DNA of 64,000 bases, taken from NCBI RefSeq assembly GCF_001659605.2, contig NC_035170.2, positions 10,900,817 to 10,964,816 on the forward strand. The letters run 5' to 3'. The stretch's first letter is position 1, and each line of letters opens with the position of its first letter. This document shows positions 55,887 through 64,000 of the stretch, piece after piece. Origin of the DNA: Manihot esculenta (taxonomy: Eukaryota > Streptophyta > Magnoliopsida > Malpighiales > Euphorbiaceae). Position numbers and translations under genes: made by a program. The notes under the pieces were generated by a model that was not told the DNA's origin, ran no database searches, and saw only the letters and a program-made list of their open reading frames with translations.

Positions 55887-58202
55887 TGTAATACCCGGCT
55901 AGACTCCGGTATCGGAATTCCTACCGTCCAGTGGAATCTCGGATGTCGGGAGCCTCTAGTAGGGTAGAAACATGTTTTCATAAAATGTTTTAAGGTATTT
56001 CATGGTTTTAAGTATGAAAATTTAATGAGTTTTACATGAAAAGTCTTTGGAGGAAAACCCAGGTTCGGCCGCCGAAAGTCAAGTTCGGCCGCCGAACATG
56101 CATGCGTTTTGGAGGCACGTTAGGCCCCCGAAAGCATGAGTGAGGGCAGACCAGGTTCGGCCGCCGAAAGTCAAGTTCGGCCGCCGAACATGGCATGCAT
56201 GCGGAAGCACTTTCGGCCCCCGAACGTGGCCTGGCCAGCCACCTATAAAAGGGTCACTTGGCTGAAATGGGCGAGCTTTCTCCCATTTTCGACCACAGCT
56301 AGCTTCCGACCTCCCTCTTCCAAATATAGTGTTTTTCCTTCAAATCCCCACCATTTTTTCTTGAGTTTTAAGCTTGCATTGAAGGTTTTGGACTTTTGAA
56401 ACAAGTTTTAGAGCTTTGGGAACTCAGGAGCTCATTTTCGTGGATCTCCAAGTTTAAGTCGTCTCCCTCTCGATCTTCAAGAGGTAAGAGCCGATCTTTA
56501 GCTCCTCATGTGTTTTAAGTAAGTTTTATGCTAGATCTATGGGTAGAAATGCATGTTAGGTTATATGTTGAGTTATGGGTTAATATTGATGTTTTGGTCA
56601 ATGTGTGTTGATTGTGGGTGTTTGAAGTGTTGTAGTTGGGGTATTTGATGTTTTGAGGCCCCTAGGAACTTGTATGCATGTTTTAACTGAGGTATATGCA
56701 TGATTGGTGAGTTTGGAGGCGAAAATGCATTTGGGAGCCAAGTTTCTGCCCTTCGGCAGAAACCAGGTTCGGCAGCCGAAGGCACTTTCGGCCGCCGAAC
56801 ATGGCTGGGGAGGCAGGCCTTTCGACTGCCGAAGTTGCCCCCGAAAAGAGACTTTCGTCTCTGTCTGGGACTTTCGGCCGCCGAAGGTGCCGCCGAACAT
56901 GCATGAGTTTCGTCTCTGTCTGGAAGTTTCGGCCGCCGAAGGTGCCGCCGAACCTGCCTGACTTTCGGCTCTGGAGGGACTTTCGGCCGCCGAACCTGCC
57001 GCCGAAAGTGCCCTGTTCAGCCATTTCATGCATGTATTTCTATGATTATTTCATGATGTTTTAGGGGGGTTTTTGGGGAGTATGTTAGAGTTATGTTTAT
57101 GTATGTTTGGTCCCTCATTGGAGTCCATCCGTGTAGGTTCGGACCCGAGGAACCGAGGACCCCAGCAGTGAGCCAGCTGCTACAGAGTTTGTCAGAGCTA
57201 GCCAGAGGTGAATGGAATAAACCTCAAGTTTTAAATTAAATGAAATATGAATTTTGAGCATGATCCATGCATCATGAATGCCATGAGATATAGTAGGTTG
57301 TTTGCATTAGTATTCACGAATATGTTGCATTGCATTTATGATGTTGATGTGGATTGGTTATTGGATGACCCTTTAGTCCTCATATGGCATGATGATGCTA
57401 CGGCATGATACGGTATGGAAGTCCAGGTTGTACCCATTCTACGTCCCTGGCACGATGTAAGAGAAAGTCCAGGTTGTACCCATTCTACGTCCCTGGCACA
57501 GTTGGACTGTATGATATGTTATGTTAAGGGAAAGACCGGTTGTACCCATTCTACGTCCCGGCACAGTTGGACTATGTAGAGGACTATTGGTGACAATACC
57601 ATCCGAGATGTGATTTGTTGTGATGTGTTGCATTTCATGAAAGCATGAAATTTTAATATATTGTTTTCACTATTCTGCTCACTGGGCTTGTTAGCTCACC
57701 CCTCTCCCCTAATCCCAGATGTGCAGGTACAGGGTAGACCAGGAGGTTAGCCAGAGTTTTGAAGTATATCTATGTAATAGTTAGATTGTGGACATGACAA
57801 TTGTATTATGCTGTAATGTAAGAGATTATAGTTATGTTATGTGTAATGATATTGAGGTTATAGATGTGCTTGACCCTATGAGTATTGTAATCCCTTGTCG
57901 ATACATGATCTTGATGTTTATTGATGTTTATGTTTAAGCCAACTCATCTCATGTTGTATCGCCCGTTGGGGCATTAATGAGATCCCATAGAGGGATCATG
58001 ATTATGATCATGACTATGTACATGTATGTTCAGGTTGAGTTGGATGATAAAGGAAAAGTTTAAAATTTTTATGTATGATTGTTGATCATGTATGGGATTA
58101 AACAGGTTTACAGGTTACATGTCAGGCTTGCTACGGGTCCCGGCGGCCTTAAGCCGATCTGGATCCTAGCACCGGTAGCGGTCCGATTTTCGGGTCGTTA
58201 TA
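55887..58202 (+). mobile_element. 2,316 bp solo gypsy LTR, plus strand, inside the 5' LTR of H
   Basis: It begins TGTAATACCCGGC and ends GGTCGTTATA (final CA mutated to TA). The target duplication GCCGA lies at 55882-55886 and 58203-58207, inside one of the GC motifs of the host LTR. It has its own TATAAAA box at 56244-56250, a duplicated motif block of about 92 bp (56061-56152 and 56153-56230), a second motif array at 56755-57010 and a three-unit minisatellite at 57421-57570. It is related to the G and H LTRs but clearly diverged, so it is a different family or subfamily. Confidence 0.93.
56061..56230 (+). promoter_or_regulatory. GC-motif array just upstream of the LTR TATA box
   Basis: TTCGGCCGCCGAA occurs at 56064, 56084, 56156 and 56176. 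The pairs are 20 bp apart and the two pairs 92 bp apart. The array ends about 15-20 bp before the TATAAAA box at 56244. GCCGCC inside each motif equals the core of the plant GCC-box bound by ERF factors; a regulatory role is inference. Confidence 0.55.
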
Positions 58203-59098
58203 GCCGAACCTCGCTTCGGCGGTCGAACCTTGCTTCGGCGGCCGAACCTGGATCCTTCTGAGTGGTAGAATCCGATTCTGCCATTATGCCTCAAGCCACC
58301 AAAACTCCCACAACATGCATTCAACTATTCTAAAATATACATAAACACATATTCAAGCATATAGGGGCATAAAACTAGCCTAAACCCCAACAAACATCAC
58401 ATAAACATCACATTTAATAGACATTTATCATTAAACTAACATAAACCCTAACATTTTACATCTACTCTAAACATGCATCAAAACCCTTAACCCCTGCTTA
58501 AAACTTACTTAAAACATCATAAAAGGCGTGGATCTACACTTACCTCTTGAAGATCGAGAGGAGATGTGATCCAAACTTGGAGATTAGGAGGATAGGTCTC
58601 CGAAGGTCTCCAAACTTCTAAAACCTTGATTTTAGCTCAAAAATCTTCAAAACAAAGTAAAACTCATCAAAAACTTGAAAGGATTGAAGGAAAACATAAA
58701 ATCAACCATGGGAGAGCGAAATCTCACCTATGCCCGAAAATAGAGAGAGAAAACTCGCCCATTTTCGGACATGGGGCCTTTTATAGGTGGCTGGCCAGAC
58801 CACCTTCAGGGGCCAAAGGTGCTTCCGCAAGAGCCCAATGTTCGGCGGCCGAACATGAGGTTCGTCGGCCGAACATGAGGTTCGTCGGCCGAACCTGGCT
58901 TTTTTCCTCCTTGGTCTTTTCTTTCAAAACTCAATTTCTTTCTTCATTAAAACCATAAAAATATATAAAAACATTTTAGAAAACCTTTATTTTACCCCTT
59001 CTAGAAAGCTCTGACATCCGAAAATTCCGGATTCTAACGGAGATTTCTCCGGAAGGTAGGAATTCCGATGCCGGGGTCTAGCCGGGTATTACATCTAC

Positions 59099-59447
59099 TA
59101 GGGTAAGAGAAGAGAAAATATTCATGTTCATTTTGAAGGTAAAAAAGGAAATAGAAATTATTATAGGAAGTATAAACCGAAAAGAAGTTGCGACCGAGTC
59201 TTTCTGAAAGCAAAAGATCACAGTTGAAAGCAAAAGTGATATTTGAGAAGAAGAAGGGTTCTTATAAGACGATTTTGACGGCAGGCTTTAAATGCGGCAC
59301 GAGAAGCAGAACAATTATCATTAAGGTGCTAGATAGGCAAAACAGAATGAGCAGTAAAAAATCAATCTCAGTGGGCTACGTGCCTTAGATCTCGAGAACA
59401 ACTATCTCCTTCGAATATGAAGAATAAAAAACCAAGGGAGAGACCTC
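59099..59447 (+). other. 3' interior of element I
   Basis: It is A-rich and ends in the purine tract that borders the right LTR. No conserved protein motif is visible. Confidence 0.5.
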
Positions 59448-59839
59448 TGATGTTACATAATAATCACCCAAAGTAAGTTATGAGCTGTCACCACAAAACA
59501 GGGCCACGTGGCAAGGATATGATAAGTGAAAAATGCAGTCCCACCTGAAAAAGGAAGACCCGGATACCTCAAACACCCAGTTTCTCATCAACACTCGCTT
59601 TCCTCTGTATAAGGTGAGTCTTGGTATAAAGTTACCATTATCAGGCATAGCCCAACATATCCCCTTTACATTTGTAATCGTAGAATTACCAACCTATTAG
59701 TTGGCAATATCTCTTATCAAGCAGCTGGTCGTATCATCGTCAAATTATCGAGAAATACTATAGTTATCTCCATCTTCTTACAGTATAAAAGGAGAAGGAT
59801 TACAGAGGAAAAAATATGTTATTCTCTTACACATATTCA
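59448..59839 (+). repeat. 3' LTR of element I
   Basis: It begins TGATGTTACATAATAATC after the purine tract and carries a TATAAAA box at 59784-59790. Similarity to the left copy ends at about 59839. Confidence 0.65.
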
Positions 59840-61534
59840 TAAAAAATGTGAAATATTGCTCAATTTACTCTTATAAAAAAAGTATATCATTGCAATTCTC
59901 TGAAGATATTGAGATTTTATTCCAAAAATTTTGGTGATTTAAATATAATGTCATATTTTTTTCCACCTATTAAATAGATTATATTTCATATTAAATTATT
60001 AATTAAATTATTATTTTTTAAGTATATTTATTTTCATGTGAAATTAACATACAATACAAAGGGTGGAATAGAAAGAGACATCATAATTCTCATCAAAGAG
60101 TAATTATATTTTTTTATTATAGATATTGAATAATTTTTTATATATTTAATTAAATTTATTTTTTATTTAATTATTTTATTCTATTTAATCTTAAATAGAA
60201 AAATTTATACTTGATTTTATGGAAAGGTATTACAGATAAAGAATATTACATTATCAAAGATAAAATTTATCCCGAACTCAATTTTGCTGAGCCCAATTTT
60301 ATTCTCTATGTTCTGTTTAAAATTTTAATGAATCATTTTATTAAAAATTTCAAAATTTCTTTTTTACAATTTTATAATAAAATATTAATTTAATATTTAT
60401 TTTTAAAAATATCATATACAGCATATTTTCATATAAAAAACAGTAACAAGAAACTTTAAATATAACAAACAATAACCAATAGATTAAATTTTATAGTGAA
60501 CAAATTGATCTATTAATAAATAAAATTTTCCAGCAAAATAAAATTTTAATACGTATGTAACAATGTAGTTATTTCTAAATTTATTTATTATTTAAAAATA
60601 TAAATAAAAATATTACTCTTAATAAATTGGTTTAATAAAATAATATTTTACTAAATGCAATAAATTAATGTATAATTTTAAAATTAATAAAATAAAAATA
60701 ATATTAAAAATAAGGACATTTTTTAAAATAATATATATAAATAATAATTACGCTATTAATAAATTAAAATAACGTGCAACACCCATGTTGATTAATATTA
60801 GTAATAATAAAAGGGTATATTTAGTTTAATCAAAAAGAAAAACACTTTTTAGTTTGGAATTCTGGTACAGGCTATTTGAATATGTAAATAGATTTGGGAA
60901 AGTGAGTATCCGGATCTAAATATGAATTTTATGTGAATCTTCGAAAAGTTAAAAAATTTAAATTTAGATATGTGCAAATCTATTTAATAAAATATTTGAA
61001 TTTATCCATTTAAAATTCAAACGGATTAAATACCTACGAAAATTTCGTGAGTATCATATCTGTCTCATAGGTACTTTGATTCGTGAAAATAATGATTCAT
61101 TCATTAGACACACGAATGATCTTTGCTTTGAACAACACATCATTTTCATAGAAAAATTATCACAGACAGTGTTTTAGACAAAGGAAATATTCATGAAACT
61201 TAGAGGGCGTTTGGCACTTAAATGCACATACAATAGTAGCGGTAGTGGAATCATCATCGACGTGGCGATCAACAGCATCCCAATGGCGTCGTGGTTATTG
61301 GGGCAGGAAACAGTAGTGTTGAGATATGCAAAAAGCTACCGATGAAAGAATTTGCAGATCTTAAGCTTAATTGATGCATAGCACTCTACTCCCATGCCAA
61401 TTAAGTGTTAATTTAGCACTGGATATACCTTTCCACCAAACTCCAAGCCTCAAGATTGCTTTTGATGGTCTCCAAGCCCTTCTACATCAGTTTTTATAAA
61501 CTTCTATTTCATATTCAATCATATGTGAGTTTGC
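59840..61534. other. AT-rich intergenic stretch
   Basis: Very AT-rich, with TTATTTAATTA-type runs at 60060-60850. No gene, RNA or bounded element is recognised. GAGGGCGTTTGGCAC at 61203 looks like a MITE end but has no partner. Confidence 0.55.
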
Positions 61535-61786
61535 TCAGCATTGGATACCTACCCTCTTGGCCAATCTTGAGATGTCCAGTGCCTTTCTTGAGTATCGTCG
61601 GTCCACGGTCCCCATCTTTTTCTTAAAATCATCACTGTCAGCCATGATCGGTGGTCCTCCCGAGTGGATCCTTTTTCCTTCCAAGATTTTCGGCTGAAGC
61701 AAAGCAAAATTTCCACAATCATGTAGAGATATTATAATATGTTGTTGACGTGTTTCTGCTCTATTCGTGGCAGGTTTGGAATCCAT
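61535..61786 (-). CDS. Hypothetical short protein or first exon, unknown function
   Basis: An 83-codon minus-strand frame starts at the ATG at 61786 (MDSKPATNRAETRQQ) and runs through KILEGKRIHSGGPPIMADSD and FKKKMGTVDRRYSRKALDIS. A TTTATATCC box sits about 45 bp upstream of the ATG, and AAGAG|GTAGGT near 61555 could be a splice donor, so this may be a first exon ending there. Base composition is richer in GC than the flanks. I do not recognise a family, domain, signal peptide or membrane segment. It could equally be a decayed gene piece or chance frame. Confidence 0.3.
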   Translation of the reverse strand: MDSKPATNRAETRQQHIIISLHDCGNFALLQPKILEGKRIHSGGPPIMADSDDFKKKMGTVDRRYSRKALDISRLAKRVGIQC

Positions 61787-61859
61787 GGAAATTATGATAT
61801 TTTTCTTGAAAGAGCCTTGGCTGGATATAAAGGGTTCTTGCAGAAATAAAGAGATAGGA

Positions 61860-64000
61860 GGTTATTTTTGAAATTAAAAATTACTCTTTCTTGTTGATAT
61901 TTTTCTCCTTTAACTAATAGTAATTCTTAGGGAAGACTAAATGGTTAAATTTTAAAATAATAAGGGATATTTTAATTAATTTTTTTTTTAAACTTAAGAA
62001 TTCTATAATAATTTTCCCTTTCATTTTTTATTGCATGTATCACAAATATAAACAATTTCAAGAATTTGTCCATATCTAATAGTGTTTTCCACTCTTTAAT
62101 AAAAAGTAATTTAAAATGAAGGCTAGGAAAAAAACCAAATAGAAGACAAACTTGGATATTAATTTAACTTTCAAATCTCAATGAAACAATTATGTTAACA
62201 TCTTGCTTGCATAAATAAATGAATGAAAATAAGAAGCTTTGAACACTATAAAAGGATTTTGAAATCCTCAGCTTCGAAGAGTTCCTCATAAAGAAATTCA
62301 TTTTTCTCTCTGTTTCAAGCTTAAATTAAGTTTTAATTTTAGTGTAAGGATTTTTCAATTTATTTACAACTTTCATTAAAAATCTAATTTTATTACATTC
62401 ACCAACTAGTTTATAATTTTATTTTTATAACAAATTAGTATCAAATGGTAATGAGATTTAGTGTTAGTGGGAAAGGAGTATGTGAATAAAACCTCACAAT
62501 TTAACTACATGGCCAGAAATTTTGATGAACCATAAATATAAAAGATAAAGGTTTAGAAATAATCGATGATAACGATATGATTGGATCAATAAAAAAATGA
62601 AGTAGAATGATACGGTAAAAAAATTGAATAGAATTACAATAATATTTCACAATTTTAAAATAAATTAGATAAAATTTTTATAAATTTTGAAAAAAATTGA
62701 TAAATTATATTAAAATTTAAATGTTTGAATTAAATTTTAAAAACATGAAAAAATTTAGCTTATTTTTATAATTGGGCTTTAATTTAATTGAAACCTTATA
62801 CTCATATATATCTTTTATTTGTTGTTATTAACTTGGAATTAGATCCTCAAGAATAAGTTAAAAAAAATTATGCTTAAAAGTAAATATATATAGTAGTAGA
62901 AGTCAATTATTTAAGGTGAGCAAATAAAATTTTTGATTATTTATCGCACGATCATGCATAATAACATCTTATTTTTTTACTATAAGGTTGTCTATTATAT
63001 GTAAAATTGTTAAATTGCATAAACTATAAATATGAACGATAATCGATTGGTTTAATTTTGAATTCAACTAAAACTAGGATTGAAAAATAACATAATAAAA
63101 GTATAGACAATAAACTTAAAGTAGTCGGAAAGTTAAACCGTATTAATTTTCTTAATTACACTATAAGTTTTTTTTTGTTATAGAAATTTTTAAACATTTC
63201 AGAACAACCTTAAGAATTAGGTGTTTTATTTTTTGTGCACTACCTGCAAGTTATCGATTAAAATTTCTGCTTCTGTATGTTTTTTTTTATTATTTTATTT
63301 TATTTCATCGTAATATTATTATTTGAAATTTAAAAAATTGAATAATTATATATAAAATTTAAAAAATACTATATATTATATTGAGAATATATTGAAGTGG
63401 AACAATGAATATTATCAGTTCATCATCCTGCATATATAAAGTATTATATCCTTACATATTTACAGAATTGATTATAAGAATAAAAATTTAAGAATTTATA
63501 AATTTAATAAAAAATTATTTTGATGTAATTTTTGTAGTTAAAATTGGTATGAAAAACTCTCTCCTTAATTAATTTGATACATATAGAATTAAACATTATA
63601 AATAGAAAATTTTTTATATTTATTTATGAAATAGACAAACAAGAAATTTTTATAATATTTACTTTAGACAATAAATAATTAAAAAATTCATACATAAAAT
63701 ATAGATCAACATTGTATCTAAAAAATCTTCAATTGAACAGTACCATAATATTTTTAATACGGAAATTTTTTAATATTTAATATTTATTTTTCTATATTAT
63801 ATTATTTTTATTTTTATATTTATTTTATATTAATTTTATTTTATGATATAATTTTATAATAATCATATTATAGCATAATATTAAATAATTTATATTACAT
63901 ATAAAAACAAAAAAAGGACTCGTACAACAAAATCATCTAAAAATTTGTAACATAATACTAATATATATATATATATATATATAATTTATATTCTTATTTT
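61860..64000. other. AT-rich intergenic end of window
   Basis: Long A/T runs and no open frame of note. A CTATAAAAGG box at about 62247 followed by a CTCTCTGTTTC leader, and TTAGTATCAAATGG at about 62436, faintly resemble an eroded LTR with PBS, not enough to call. Confidence 0.5.
63959..63982. repeat. (AT)n microsatellite
   Basis: An uninterrupted AT dinucleotide run of about 24 bp close to the window end. Confidence 0.9.

Larger units (their letters stand above)
47095..59093 (-). mobile_element. Complete Ty3/gypsy chromovirus-type element H, minus strand
   Basis: The perfect target duplication TCTAC lies at 47090-47094 and 59094-59098. On the minus strand: 5' LTR (59093-54569, split by a solo LTR; about 2.2 kb without it), PBS TGGTATCAGAGCCCTAGG (54565-54548), gag-pol (54305-49316), PPT TTAAGGGGGGAAGAA (49225-49211) and 3' LTR (49210-47095, 2,116 bp). 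The two LTRs are very similar over long stretches. All domains of an autonomous element are present, but point stops and one frameshift inactivate it. Confidence 0.95.
54569..59093 (-). repeat. 5' LTR of gypsy H, interrupted by a solo LTR
   Basis: The two parts are 54569-55886 and 58203-59093 (sharing the duplicated GCCGA). The TATAAAA box is at 58785-58779. It extends to the PBS spacer at 54566-54568. Confidence 0.93.
39718..59839 (+). mobile_element. Outer plus-strand LTR element I, split by gypsy G and H
   Basis: Two homologous LTR regions in the same orientation (39718-40107 and 59448-59839) share TACATAATAATC, CAAACACCCAGTTT, CAACCTATTAG and GTATAAAAG blocks. The right LTR is preceded by a purine tract AACCAAGGGAGAGACC (59431-59446). 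Interior sequence remains at 46387-47089 and 59099-59447, joined across the TCTAC duplication of H. No gag-pol is visible, so it is a non-autonomous type or has lost its coding region. The left LTR continues into a U5-like stretch (to about 40258) that the right one lacks. No target duplication was found. Confidence 0.65.

Noticed and set aside
56598..57064. Several overlapping frames of 70-140 codons on both strands in the solo LTR
   Set aside because: They come from the GC-motif array, which lacks stops in many frames; products are Ala/Pro/Arg repeats without conserved domains.
62240..62460. TATA box, leader and TAGTATCAAA stretch resembling an eroded LTR or endogenous pararetrovirus promoter
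   Set aside because: Only isolated weak motifs are present; there is no coding sequence, second repeat or clear PBS nearby.
1..64000. A bacterial-style operon, defence island or biosynthetic cluster
   Set aside because: Coding content is one intron-rich plant gene plus retroelement proteins; no operon structure, ribosome-binding sites or clustered enzymes exist.

Overview
The window looks like a piece of a dicot plant nuclear genome. It is AT-rich, has long introns, and is packed with LTR retrotransposons (Ty1/copia and Ty3/gypsy), TRIM elements and small DNA transposons. All retroelement primer-binding sites I could read are of the plant initiator-Met tRNA type (TGGTATCAGAGC and variants). 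The species cannot be proven from sequence alone. A euphorb such as cassava or rubber is only a guess from the style of the large gypsy LTRs.

The one clear host gene is on the minus strand and fills the left 38 kb. Eleven short exons (37957 down to 861) join without a stop or frameshift into 291 codons. They encode the N-terminal BAR domain and linker of a class I ARF-GAP (BAR-PH-ArfGAP-ankyrin, AGD2/AGD4-like). The PH, ArfGAP and ankyrin exons must lie left of position 1. Only 873 nt of coding sequence is spread over about 37.1 kb, because five introns have been swollen by transposable elements.

Intron contents, in genome order: intron 10 (1077-9559) holds a GC-richer block, a decayed copia fragment of family 1, a family 2 copia fragment and a 222 bp solo LTR nested in the latter. 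Intron 6 (11108-20640) holds a broken minus-strand gypsy element with a chimeric copia inside it, an intact-ended 936 bp hAT-type element with an 8 bp target duplication, relatives of that element, and a small MITE. Intron 4 carries a perfect 102 bp tandem duplication that copies the exon 5 acceptor site. Intron 3 (22671-27436) holds a complete 311 bp TRIM and a minus-strand copia with matching target duplications, into which another copia was inserted. Intron 2 holds a TRIM-like element with two different ends and a 789 bp Mutator-type MITE. Intron 1 (30421-37909) holds the fullest family 2 copia.

Right of the gene (39718-59839) lies a nest of gypsy elements. An outer, plus-oriented, apparently non-coding LTR element (I) is split by two minus-strand chromovirus-type gypsy elements. 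G (40262-46386) lacks its integrase end and 3' LTR. H (47095-59093) is complete, with both LTRs, gag-pol, PBS, PPT and a TCTAC target duplication. The 5' LTR of H is itself split by a plus-oriented solo LTR of the same superfamily (55887-58202, target duplication GCCGA). The large LTRs carry arrays of an unusual TTCGGC-N-GCCGAA motif and a variable minisatellite.

The right end (59840-64000) is very AT-rich. It has one doubtful short hypothetical first exon at 61535-61786. I found no tRNA, rRNA, CRISPR array or prokaryotic-type system. The most interesting material is the record of recombinant retroelements, the TE-inflated but intact ARF-GAP gene, and the GC-rich palindromic arrays in the gypsy LTRs.
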